46,726 nt of DNA, taken from the NCBI GenBank assembly GCA_045600585.1, contig JAZRYE010000007.1:1-46726 (forward strand), in the 5' to 3' direction. Position numbers and translations under genes: made by a program. Shown piece by piece: positions 16,975 through 25,440 of this stretch; within the stretch, counting starts at the first letter, position 1, and every line of letters begins with the position of its first letter. Below the pieces are notes generated by a model. The model made no database searches and was not told the origin of the DNA. It saw nothing but the letters and a program-made list of their open reading frames with translations. The stretch is from JAZRYE01 sp045600585. GTDB lineage: Bacteria; Bacillota_I; Bacilli_A; RFN20; CAG-826.

Positions 16975-17002
16975 ATTATATCTCTTTTGGCGTGTTTTAC
17001 AA
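16975..17002 (-). promoter_or_regulatory. Promoter of ugd, probably leaderless
   Basis: On the minus strand TTGTAA (16997-17002) and TATAAT (16975-16980) are 16 bases apart, and the -10 box is 6 bases before the ATG at 16968. No ribosome binding site is present. The CAATATTTG sequence at 17000-17008 overlaps the -35 box. Confidence 0.5.
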
Positions 17003-17008
17003 TATTTG
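17000..17008. promoter_or_regulatory. Candidate operator for the HTH of Ugd/CapE (ugd copy)
   Basis: CAATATTTG has CAA-N3-TTG dyad symmetry and overlaps the predicted ugd -35 box. The identical nonamer occurs at 41048-41056 upstream of capE. In DNA this AT-rich, one shared nonamer between two promoter regions is not significant alone. Confidence 0.25.
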
Positions 17009-17052
17009 AAATATGCCATTTTGTCATATGAAGAATATTATGATAATTGATT

Positions 17053-17084
17053 ACTAATTAACAAATAAATTAGTTATACTAATT
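17053..17084. promoter_or_regulatory. Inverted repeat over the rhamnosidase promoter
   Basis: ACTAATT (17053-17059) and AATTAGT (17068-17074) form a perfect dyad, and a further ACTAATT follows at 17078-17084. A TATACT -10-like box (17075-17080) overlaps it. A repressor or activator site for the GH78 gene is plausible. Confidence 0.35.
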
Positions 17085-17098
17085 ATCGAGGTATGAAT

Positions 17099-19057
17099 AT
17101 GAAACATATTTGGATAAATGATAATAACCTATTAAATACAGAAGTATATTTTGAATATCAAAACAGCAAGCAAATAGATGAACTTGTTTTATCAATCGCA
17201 CCATTTTATACGGTCTTTTTTGATAACAAAGTAGTTTCTTATGGTCCAGAAAGAACCGCTGCTGGATATTCAAGAATTAGAAAACTTAATGTTCCAAAGG
17301 AAGTTAAAACTATCGTCATTAGGGTAACAAGTCATGGTTTCCCAAGCTATGATTGTGATTTCCAAGATCCATTCTTTGGATGTGATGTTATTAAAGATGA
17401 GAAAGTAATCGATGACTGCACTTCTTTTAGAAGTTTTAAATCAAATAGAAAAGTTCAAGATTCAGAAAAATACACTTTTCAAAGAGGATTTGTTGAAATT
17501 TATGATTTAAAAAATGTTGAGTACTATGATGTCATTAAAAAGGAAGTTAGTTCCCCTATTATCCTTGAAAATGGAGTAGGCGATACTTGTTTATATAAAC
17601 ATCAAGATTTTATTAGAAAAGATAAACATGAATTCACTACTTTTGATGAAATTGCATCACAATGGTTCAAAAAGAGTCCTTTGATTTCACCAGTAGTTAA
17701 GTTTGAAATTGACGAAGAATATTTATCTAGATTTATCAACAATGGTTCAACTTGTCATGAATTTGAATTAGAAGTAGAAAAAACTGGATTATTAAAATTC
17801 GAAGTTGAAGCAAAAGAAGATAATACTGAAGTATTAATAACATTTAATGAATGTTTGCCTGATGGAAAATGGATATTTGCAAGAGGTGCATGTATCGATG
17901 TTGTTATCCTTAAATTAAATAAAGGCAAAAACACAATTATTACAAGCGTTCCATACACTCTTAAATATTTAAGAGCAATCTCTAAAAAAGAAATTGAAAT
18001 AACTCCTTCAATGATTCTTATTCAAAATGATAGAGTTGAAAGAAAGATTATTTCAAAAGATGCGAAGATTCAAAAGATTTATGACGCAGCTTTAAATACA
18101 TTTATCCAAAATGCAGTTGATGTATTTACAGATTGTCCTGGTAGAGAAAGAGCGGGATGGTTATGCGATTCATATTTCACAGGCATTGGAGAACACTACT
18201 TCACTGGTAAAAATGACATCGAAAGATGCTTCTTGGAAAATTTCATTCTTTCCAAAACCGAAGAAATTGAAGAAAAGATGCTTCCTATGACATTCCCAAG
18301 CCAATGCTTTGATAAGACTTATATCCCAAACTGGGCAATGTGGTTTGTTCTTGAGGTTGATAGATATTATAAAGAAACAAATGATAAATCCTTAGTTGAT
18401 TTAGCTAAAAACAAAATCATGGACTTATTAGACTTCTTTAAAGAATTCGAAAACGAAGAAGGACTATTAGAGAATTTAAGAAGCTGGGTCTTCGTAGAAT
18501 GGTCAATATCCAATTCTCCAGATTATCTTAAATGTATCAGCTTCCCTACCAACATGCTTTATAGCAAGATGTTAGAAACAGTTTCTCGTTTATATGAAAT
18601 GCCAGAAATAAAAGCAAAAGCAGATAAAGTTAAAGAAGCTGTTAATAAATATTCATATAACGGTAAATATTATTGTGATAATGCGATTAGAGTAGATGGA
18701 GTTATTACTCCTTGTCGTGATCATGTTAGTGAGACTTGTCAATATTACGCTTTATTCTTTGAAATGAATAATAACAAAGAATATTCTAATAGAATATTAA
18801 ACGACTTCTCACCAAAGATTACTGAAAATATCGATAATGTTGGTAAGAGCAATGTCTTCATTGGATATTTCTTGAGATTCTTGTGGCTAGATAAGATCAA
18901 AGAATATAGAAAAATTGAAGAAGAAAGTAAAGATTACTTCTATAACATGGCAATCAAAACAGGAACATTATGGGAAAAAGATCAACCTAATGCATCTTGC
19001 AATCACGGATTCACTTGCTCTATTGCCGCTTTATTAGCGAAAGCCGCTAATAATTAA
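17099..19057 (+). CDS. Alpha-L-rhamnosidase-like glycoside hydrolase (GH78)
   Basis: The start was set at the second ATG (17099), where GAGGT is 7 bases upstream; this gives 652 residues. There is no signal peptide, so the enzyme is cytoplasmic. The N-terminal half holds beta-sandwich domains. The C-terminal half is an (alpha/alpha)6 barrel with the GH78 signature DCPGRERAGWLCD (345-357), which carries the acidic catalytic residue. Near the end is TGTLWEKDQPNASCNHGF, corresponding to the conserved TLWE and SxNH segments. Such enzymes remove alpha-L-rhamnose or related sugars from oligosaccharides taken into the cell. A terminator follows directly. The gene is divergent from ugd and has an inverted repeat in its promoter. 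The exact sugar specificity cannot be told. Confidence 0.85.
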   Translation: MKHIWINDNNLLNTEVYFEYQNSKQIDELVLSIAPFYTVFFDNKVVSYGPERTAAGYSRIRKLNVPKEVKTIVIRVTSHGFPSYDCDFQDPFFGCDVIKDEKVIDDCTSFRSFKSNRKVQDSEKYTFQRGFVEIYDLKNVEYYDVIKKEVSSPIILENGVGDTCLYKHQDFIRKDKHEFTTFDEIASQWFKKSPLISPVVKFEIDEEYLSRFINNGSTCHEFELEVEKTGLLKFEVEAKEDNTEVLITFNECLPDGKWIFARGACIDVVILKLNKGKNTIITSVPYTLKYLRAISKKEIEITPSMILIQNDRVERKIISKDAKIQKIYDAALNTFIQNAVDVFTDCPGRERAGWLCDSYFTGIGEHYFTGKNDIERCFLENFILSKTEEIEEKMLPMTFPSQCFDKTYIPNWAMWFVLEVDRYYKETNDKSLVDLAKNKIMDLLDFFKEFENEEGLLENLRSWVFVEWSISNSPDYLKCISFPTNMLYSKMLETVSRLYEMPEIKAKADKVKEAVNKYSYNGKYYCDNAIRVDGVITPCRDHVSETCQYYALFFEMNNNKEYSNRILNDFSPKITENIDNVGKSNVFIGYFLRFLWLDKIKEYRKIEEESKDYFYNMAIKTGTLWEKDQPNASCNHGFTCSIAALLAKAANN

Positions 19058-19063
19058 TTAAAT

Positions 19064-19102
19064 AAAAGCCCTACACTTAACTGTTGAAATGTGTAGGGTT
19101 TT
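19064..19102 (+). terminator. Terminator of the GH78 gene
   Basis: CCCTACAC (19069-19076) pairs with GTGTAGGG (19091-19098), followed by TTTT. It lies just downstream of the stop codon. The preceding AAAA could make it work for the opposite strand as well. Confidence 0.8.
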
Positions 19103-19235
19103 AAAATGCTTATCAAAAGGTAAACAATATTGGCAAGTATAAGTAATAACTACTTTACTAATAACAAGAGATTTGCCCATTTCTGAATCTTCTTCAAAAC
19201 GAGACATATACTGTCTTTATTCAAAAATAAATCAA

Positions 19236-22200
19236 CTATTGTTTCGTTACAGTGATAGTCGCCTTGTAACCATTAATTGAATCAACTCTAAAACTCCATC
19301 CCAAATTAATGTTTTGATTGAGTTTACCAGAATTGACAAATTGATTGGCAAAAGCATTCATTGAGAACGAACTTCCAGCAATAAATAAATCTGATGATGA
19401 GAGTTTATTTTTAGTTGTGTAAGTTAATGAAGAATTATTTCTAATAAGTTGCAATTCATTATATTTACTATAGACACTTGATGTAGATGTTGCTAAAGGT
19501 GAAGCATGTCCTTTTGTTGAAGATGTGTATCTTGTATTAGTCAACATCTTCTCTACTCCATAATATGAATTATAAGATGGGTTAGTAGTTACTTGGCTTG
19601 CGTAAAAATTAGAATCACTATTTACATATAATAGTCTTCCATCAACATGCCATAATCTAACTCCAACAATATTTGGACCCTTAGGATATGTTGAATCATA
19701 TTGATATGTTGAGTCTAACTGATTTAATCCTGTTGGAGAATAAAGTTCAAGAAGGAAATATTCATCAAAAGGAGAATCATAACTATTCCAATTTGGCGTT
19801 AGCAAAATAACATCTCCGCTTGATTGGAAATCATTAATTGTAATAGTCATAGATTCAGTAGGAATATATGGATTAACCCAACCATATTGCATGCATGAAT
19901 ATGGATCATGTCCTCCCACGTTATAATCCTGCATTGAGAATCCAGCAGCAGGAGAAGTTTGATTAGAATAATCATAATAATCGTTGATACCAAATACGTG
20001 ACCCATTTCATGGATATAAGTATGGGTATCAATATTACAATGAGATGTATCTCCATTTGCATAAGCTGTTAATGAAGAATCGTCATCATACATAAAGTCA
20101 TAACTTGCCCAGAAATAGACATTTGGAGTTGGGTTAGTTTTATTAGAGTTATTATTTTGTAACCAATACGTAAATGCCCATAAATTAGATGCACTAGTAT
20201 TGTTCATAGCGTTATAGTCAGGAGCACCATAAATAAGAATGACTCCATCAAGATGACCATTGTTATCTCTATCGTAATCTCTTCTTGATTCATTTGAATG
20301 GTTAGAGAAATACCAATTAGTCGCACTTTCTACTAAAGCATCAGTGTTATCCGCTCCTGTAGTTTCAGAATAGAAGGAGGTTGAACTGCTACCGCATTCA
20401 TACCATTCAGATACAGTTCCGTTTAATGATAACGCCCCATGAGATTCTTCTTCATAGAATGTCTTAACACTTCTCCATCCTGTTTCCTCGTTTGAGCCAA
20501 AATAAGCGGTTTTTATATCATTTCTAACTATTTCCCTATTGGTTGAAGAAATGTATTTATTTGAGTCAGTAAACCACACTGGAATGACAAGTAGCTTTGC
20601 TGTTCCTATTGTTGGACAAGCATCGATATCATAAATGTTATTTTCTATGTAGTTCGAGATATTCTTCTTTAATTCCGTTTTAGCATATGTAAGAGCAGGA
20701 TTAACATTAACAACACAAGAAGCAGTTAATTCCTTATTATCTATATCTTTAGCTTTCACAGTGATTGTTGCCGTTCCCTCTTGTAAGGCAGTGACAACTC
20801 CATTATCGATAGTAGCTACACTTGTATTGCTACTTGTCCAAGAAATATCTTTTTGATTGCAATTTGCTGGAATGTAAGTGACAGATAAAGTTTTATTTTC
20901 ATTTACATTCATTGATAAAGTTGATGGAAGAGAAATACTTGTTGGATAAATAGGTGTTCTATTTTCTTGTTTATATAATTGAACATCTTGTAATGTTGAG
21001 GAAGTATAGTTTAAGAATCTTGGGCTACTAGCATTATAAAATAATGAGCCTAAGCCAGAGTTTGTAGAAGTTATTGTTGCTTTATTAGATGAGATATTAA
21101 TGACAAATTCATTTGTTCCAACATCCCAACTCATAGATTTAGTAGTTAGGAAGCCTAAAAGTTTTCCTTCATTATTAGCCAAAGTCCATCTATTAGTTGA
21201 GCCGCCTAATGTCAATACAGCTGTTTGTTCACCTAAAGAAGTGATTTTAGTTTTATCGTTTGAGAAAGTAGAAGTAACACTTTCCATATAAGCATTACCA
21301 CCAAAATTACCAGCAGTAACTCCATAAGCATTGCTTGCTATAACATAGTTATCTCCTATTACTAAGTCAGAAGCATCTGTAACTAATGTCCATTCTTTAT
21401 TAACGGCATCTGGATCGATAACTGTAATATAAGCTTCATCGAATATATTCGAATTACTTGATAGATAAACCTTTAATGTCCAGTTTCCAGCAATACCAAA
21501 CTCTTTTGAAATATCATGAACAACACCATTTGGATTTGATAATTCATACGAAATACCATTTAAAGATAATTCATCGTATTCAAGATCAATAGAAGAGCCA
21601 TCTGAATAATTTAAAGAAACTAAGATATTATCTTCTAACTCAAGTACATCAGAAACAACATATTCATCATTGATTAATATGACTTCAAGACTAACAACTT
21701 TTGGAGCATTGTCTTCTACTGTTATATTAATAACTACTGGCAAATAATTCTTATAATTAACTGTTAATTTATAATTACCTGTTTGAGTGAACGGCTTTGA
21801 TGAATCGACTATATTATTTGATGGATTTCTTAATGAATATGTATATTCACCTTTATTGATAGGTTTTGTAGAACCATCAGAATATTTTTCATTTACTGAT
21901 AAGGTGTTTGCATTATCAAAAATATCTCCAACTTTATAAGTTGCAGTTCCGTCATTCGCGGTAAATCCAACCACATCAATAGGAGTTATAGTTTGATTAT
22001 TGCTAACATATAAAGAAATTGGGTTTTGACCATTTGAATAGCAAGAGAAGATGCCACTTGAACTATTGTATTTAATATTGTTTTTAGAATTCTTGCCTTG
22101 AGCAATAGCAGTAAAACTAGTAGAACTAATTGTAAATAAGAAAGAAGCATTATCATCAATAGATGATTGAATTCTTAGATAGTTACCGCTTCCACTTGCG

Positions 22201-22988
22201 GCATATAAATATCCATTATTGATAGAATCATAGAATGCATATGTATTTGCTTTTGTTCCAGCTTTTAATTCAAATATCGCGACATTATTGTTAGTCCAAG
22301 AAATTGTTTTATTAGTGTTATCTTTATTTATTGTGGCTTGTCCCCTATTGTTATTGTTTTGAGTAGTTGACATTGCATAATTAGCGTTTGCTGCCGCAAT
22401 AACAACTTTACTTCCAACGGAAATTTGATTTGCATTAGTAACTAACTTATATGAAGAAGGACCACTATTTTCAGCAGATGGATTAACTTCGCATGTATAA
22501 GTGTATTTGATGCTATTAATATCAACGTTAGAATCAAAAGCCTTAAATTCAACGTAATAAGGATGAGAAGATAAAGAATAAGTAATTCCACTACTTAATT
22601 CGTTATAGCCTCCCCAAGTAGAAGCGTCATATGATGTTCTAAACTTTAATGTTCCGTTACCTTGATAATTTGTAGTAATGCTATTAATTGATAAAATATG
22701 ATCCTTATTAGCAATAGAACCATCTTTATTGATAACTACATGTCCAACATTACTTGTTGAAACATTAGTATAACTAAAATCAACTTTATATGTGCCGTTA
22801 TCAGTATTTTGAGAAATAGTTGTAGAAACATTATTTCCATTGACTTTATTAGTTGAATTCAATGTTAAAGAATAGCCTGGATCAGCTTTTAGACTCATCT
22901 CGTTATTTGATGAGATACTAACCGCAGTTCCTATGGCCAAAAAACTAGTTGTTACCAATAATGCCAACTTCTTTTGCTTACTAAACAT
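19236..22988 (-). CDS. Large secreted M6-family metalloprotease with duplicated accessory modules
   Basis: 1250 residues. A signal peptide (MFSKQKKLALLVTTSFLAIG, then TAVS) directs export. Next come a beta-rich domain (about 40-170), a module at about 180-335 starting YKLVTNANQISVGSKVVIA, two Ig-like segments (340-425 and 426-525), and a second copy of the module at about 533-690 starting WTLVTDASDLVIGDNYVIA. A BIG2 Ig-like domain follows (about 693-772, with SSNTSVATIDNGVVTALQEG). The peptidase domain begins near 785 and carries the zinc motif HEMGHVFG at 993-1000, followed by NDYYDYS. This is the immune-inhibitor-A (M6) type of metallopeptidase, which degrades host or matrix proteins outside the cell. 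No sortase signal or S-layer domain is visible. A TATAAT lies only about 17 bases upstream of the ATG, and no clear ribosome binding site was found. Confidence 0.88.
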   Translation of the reverse strand: MFSKQKKLALLVTTSFLAIGTAVSISSNNEMSLKADPGYSLTLNSTNKVNGNNVSTTISQNTDNGTYKVDFSYTNVSTSNVGHVVINKDGSIANKDHILSINSITTNYQGNGTLKFRTSYDASTWGGYNELSSGITYSLSSHPYYVEFKAFDSNVDINSIKYTYTCEVNPSAENSGPSSYKLVTNANQISVGSKVVIAAANANYAMSTTQNNNNRGQATINKDNTNKTISWTNNNVAIFELKAGTKANTYAFYDSINNGYLYAASGSGNYLRIQSSIDDNASFLFTISSTSFTAIAQGKNSKNNIKYNSSSGIFSCYSNGQNPISLYVSNNQTITPIDVVGFTANDGTATYKVGDIFDNANTLSVNEKYSDGSTKPINKGEYTYSLRNPSNNIVDSSKPFTQTGNYKLTVNYKNYLPVVINITVEDNAPKVVSLEVILINDEYVVSDVLELEDNILVSLNYSDGSSIDLEYDELSLNGISYELSNPNGVVHDISKEFGIAGNWTLKVYLSSNSNIFDEAYITVIDPDAVNKEWTLVTDASDLVIGDNYVIASNAYGVTAGNFGGNAYMESVTSTFSNDKTKITSLGEQTAVLTLGGSTNRWTLANNEGKLLGFLTTKSMSWDVGTNEFVINISSNKATITSTNSGLGSLFYNASSPRFLNYTSSTLQDVQLYKQENRTPIYPTSISLPSTLSMNVNENKTLSVTYIPANCNQKDISWTSSNTSVATIDNGVVTALQEGTATITVKAKDIDNKELTASCVVNVNPALTYAKTELKKNISNYIENNIYDIDACPTIGTAKLLVIPVWFTDSNKYISSTNREIVRNDIKTAYFGSNEETGWRSVKTFYEEESHGALSLNGTVSEWYECGSSSTSFYSETTGADNTDALVESATNWYFSNHSNESRRDYDRDNNGHLDGVILIYGAPDYNAMNNTSASNLWAFTYWLQNNNSNKTNPTPNVYFWASYDFMYDDDSSLTAYANGDTSHCNIDTHTYIHEMGHVFGINDYYDYSNQTSPAAGFSMQDYNVGGHDPYSCMQYGWVNPYIPTESMTITINDFQSSGDVILLTPNWNSYDSPFDEYFLLELYSPTGLNQLDSTYQYDSTYPKGPNIVGVRLWHVDGRLLYVNSDSNFYASQVTTNPSYNSYYGVEKMLTNTRYTSSTKGHASPLATSTSSVYSKYNELQLIRNNSSLTYTTKNKLSSSDLFIAGSSFSMNAFANQFVNSGKLNQNINLGWSFRVDSINGYKATITVTKQ

Positions 22989-23041
22989 AATTATTCATAA
23001 GAATGATTATACCTTATTTGAGAGACTTTTAAATCGATGAC

Positions 23042-23077
23042 AAACAAAAAGTCACCTTATTGGAGTGACTTATTTGT
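23042..23077 (-). terminator. Terminator at the end of the gdhA-peptidase-ruvX-SHOCT operon
   Basis: AGTCAC (23050-23055) pairs with GTGACT (23065-23070), and the flanks ACAAA and TTTGT extend the stem. On the minus strand it ends in a T-rich run. The hairpin overlaps the stop codon of the SHOCT gene. Confidence 0.6.
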
Positions 23078-23504
23078 GTAAAATATAATTCTTTTGAGCC
23101 TCAAATTCTTCATCAGATAGAACTCCAGATTTATGCAGTTCATTGAGTTTTGTTAATTTATCAATTTCTTCGTTTGTTAAAGGTTCGTTTTTGACTGTAA
23201 AATCTGCATCAACATAATCAGTCCCATTTTTCACTGCATCCCTACCAGCATTTATTAACGCGACAAGAGTATCAGGACGATGATTATATAAGAAGCAAGT
23301 TTTATCATCGGTAAGCTTAATAGTTGTGACGCATTTAATGCCCTTAGATACATTCATTGAAACGACATCTTTATAGTAAATGGAGAATCCAAATTGCTTT
23401 TGGCTATCATATCGAGGAACAAATTCAAAATAATCTTTATAAAAGAATACGGAACCATCCGCTTTTTTAGTATCAACAATCATTTTCTTTCCAACATATT
23501 CCAT
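23070..23504 (-). CDS. PH-like/SHOCT domain protein
   Basis: 144 residues with no signal or membrane segment. The C-terminus (about 115-144) is a SHOCT domain: LTKLNELHKSGVLSDEEFEA ending in QKNYILHK. Residues 10-90 look like a small beta-rich PH-type domain (FYKDYFEFVPRYD, SIYYKDVVSMNVSKG). SHOCT segments are found at the ends of many unrelated small proteins and may mediate oligomer formation; no enzymatic function is expected. It starts 1 base after the ruvX stop codon and ends at a terminator, so it is the last gene of that operon. The role is unknown. Confidence 0.8.
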   Translation of the reverse strand: MEYVGKKMIVDTKKADGSVFFYKDYFEFVPRYDSQKQFGFSIYYKDVVSMNVSKGIKCVTTIKLTDDKTCFLYNHRPDTLVALINAGRDAVKNGTDYVDADFTVKNEPLTNEEIDKLTKLNELHKSGVLSDEEFEAQKNYILHK

Positions 23505-23505
23505 A

Positions 23506-23934
23506 CTAGTATTGTCCTATTTGTTTTAAATACCTTTCTAAGATAACCATTGCAGCCGCACTATCAATGATGCTCTTTTGCTTTTTTGAATTCTTATTAT
23601 TGCTATGCAATATTTCACTAGCTTCAACCGTGCTATTTCTTTCATCGACTTTAGTGATATCTACATTAGGAAAAAGTGGTTCAATTTTCTTAATGAACAT
23701 ATCAACAATTGGAGTCATTTCGCATGGATCACCACTAGGATAAAGAGGTAACCCAATAACGATATGTTCAACTCTTTCAAGTTCAATTGCTTTTAGAAGC
23801 ATTTTAATGCATTCATCATAATCTCCAGCGTGGAATTTAAGGTTTGGTAAAGCTGTGACAAACATGCCACTACGAGATATTGCTAAGCCTAATGAGCCTT
23901 TACCTAAATCTAATGCTAATATATGCTGCTTCAT
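23506..23934 (-). CDS. ruvX: RuvX/YqgF Holliday junction resolvase-like nuclease
   Basis: The ATG at 23934 was chosen because the protein then begins MKQHILALDLGKGSLGLAIS, the normal family start; the longer frame would begin with TTG inside the preceding gene. 142 residues. Acidic residues of the RNase-H-like fold are in place: D in ALDLG, DERNSTVEA near 104 and DSAAAMVILERYL near the end. The family is implicated in processing of rRNA ends and of recombination intermediates. The gene starts 7 bases after the stop of the S37-like peptidase gene and has no ribosome binding site of its own, so translational coupling is likely. Confidence 0.88.
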   Translation of the reverse strand: MKQHILALDLGKGSLGLAISRSGMFVTALPNLKFHAGDYDECIKMLLKAIELERVEHIVIGLPLYPSGDPCEMTPIVDMFIKKIEPLFPNVDITKVDERNSTVEASEILHSNNKNSKKQKSIIDSAAAMVILERYLKQIGQY

Positions 23935-23941
23935 ACAGGTA

Positions 23942-25438
23942 TTATATACCAAGCCATGAATCTAATGCTGATTTAAATTCATTAGCCATTTCACTTGACA
24001 TTTTTAAATACGAAGCGCCATGTGGTTGATCTGGTAATGCGAATATTTTTATATTTGGATTATCATTTTCAGGCATTCTTACTGCGTACCAAGTATCTGT
24101 TTGTCCATATATCATAGCGATATTTGCCTCTGTTGTAGCTGATAAATTAATTAATTTATTTCTAAATTCATCTGAATATGTAAATTGAGATATTTGTTCT
24201 GGGGTAAAAAGCATCTTTTGCCATAGTCCCACTTCTTCATCCTTGGAAATGGTTATTAATGAAGAAGGTAATTCTTGTTCTTCTAATTCATTTCTTAAGT
24301 AAGAAAAGTCAAAACGATAATTACCCATTTCTGCAATCGATTGATAAACATAGCATTGAAATGTCGAATCATAATCAAACGCACTTGCAGGTGAATTGTT
24401 ATCTAGCCAATTATAAAGTGCATCAATATATAATTGATGTTCATCTTTACTTGTAGAAGGATCATCAACTTTCGGCATATTCATAATACGTTTGATGGCA
24501 TTAAAATCGTGATTGTATTGCCAAACAGCAGTCGCGCTATCTAGTACTAAAACATCAAATAGATTGTCTTTGGTGACATAATCCCTAAAATGCATGTATT
24601 TATCTAAAGCGCTGTTATAAACTTTATCAGCTAAAACATCTCTATTTTTAAAGAATTCAATTTGAAAATCTTTTATTAATTCTCTATATTCTCTAGCAGT
24701 CTCTTCACCATATTTAGTAATACCAATTGTCTCATAAATATTTTTGAAAAACCTATCATCATCAACGCCGTCGCATAAAGGAGCAACGTAAGGAACAAAC
24801 GCATCACAATCATTTGGATATAATAATGCTTGAACATTAGTAACATATCCACCTTTTGAGGCACCAGTCATTATCTTTTTGCCAAGCATAATATAGCTTA
24901 GATTATCAATGATAAAATGAATATCTTTTGCAGCCTGTTCACTAGTTAAATATTTCCAATAATCAGTCCCGCTATAATCTAATTCTTCAGGTCGAGATTG
25001 AAAGAAAAATCTGTGTTCAATGTTTACAAAATTAGCAGAATAAAGTTTTGCTAGTTCATGTCTATCATCCCCGTCAAAATATGACGACCTATAATAGTCA
25101 TCTAGCATATAGCCATGGCATTGGTAAACAACAGGAGCATCTTTTTTATAGTAGCCAATTTCAACTCTTAAGGGGAAAGTACCAATAGAAGGATTATTCC
25201 AATCTAAAGGCATATCAAATGTAACCAAGACTTTATTTGAGAATATTGGAGTTGTTGTAGTTTGAGTAATTTTCTTAATGTCCTTTACTCTATTGATAAG
25301 CTTAAGCTTATCAATAAACTTCATATCATCGCTAAAAGAGTAGCCTGAAGATTCAGAAATTGTTTCTACCGGTCCACATCCAGCAATTGAAAAAATTAGG
25401 GACGATAAAAATAGTAAAGGGAAAATTTTCATTTTCAT
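23942..25438 (-). CDS. Lipoprotein serine aminopeptidase of the S37 (PS-10) type
   Basis: 498 residues. MKMKIFPLLFLSSLIFSIAGC is a lipoprotein signal with lipobox IAGC (Cys21). The mature protein is an alpha/beta hydrolase with PS-10/S37 peptidase features: VVYQCHGYML near 103-112, EHRFFFQSRPEE near 141-152, the nucleophile S194 in GASKGG, D448 in GQTDTWYA and H473 in QPHGASY. S37 enzymes known from Streptomyces remove N-terminal peptides from extracellular substrates. Here the enzyme would be surface-anchored and could supply peptides and amino acids. It follows gdhA after 2 bases, so amino-acid release outside and glutamate metabolism inside share one transcript. The ribosome binding site is weak and coupling is likely. 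Confidence 0.82.
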   Translation of the reverse strand: MKMKIFPLLFLSSLIFSIAGCGPVETISESSGYSFSDDMKFIDKLKLINRVKDIKKITQTTTTPIFSNKVLVTFDMPLDWNNPSIGTFPLRVEIGYYKKDAPVVYQCHGYMLDDYYRSSYFDGDDRHELAKLYSANFVNIEHRFFFQSRPEELDYSGTDYWKYLTSEQAAKDIHFIIDNLSYIMLGKKIMTGASKGGYVTNVQALLYPNDCDAFVPYVAPLCDGVDDDRFFKNIYETIGITKYGEETAREYRELIKDFQIEFFKNRDVLADKVYNSALDKYMHFRDYVTKDNLFDVLVLDSATAVWQYNHDFNAIKRIMNMPKVDDPSTSKDEHQLYIDALYNWLDNNSPASAFDYDSTFQCYVYQSIAEMGNYRFDFSYLRNELEEQELPSSLITISKDEEVGLWQKMLFTPEQISQFTYSDEFRNKLINLSATTEANIAMIYGQTDTWYAVRMPENDNPNIKIFALPDQPHGASYLKMSSEMANEFKSALDSWLGI

Positions 25439-25440
25439 AG

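Noticed and set aside
16969..17019. Longer start for Ugd (17 extra residues)
   Set aside because: The promoter boxes fall within the extension, and the HTH start MTLKEIRK matches that of CapE exactly.
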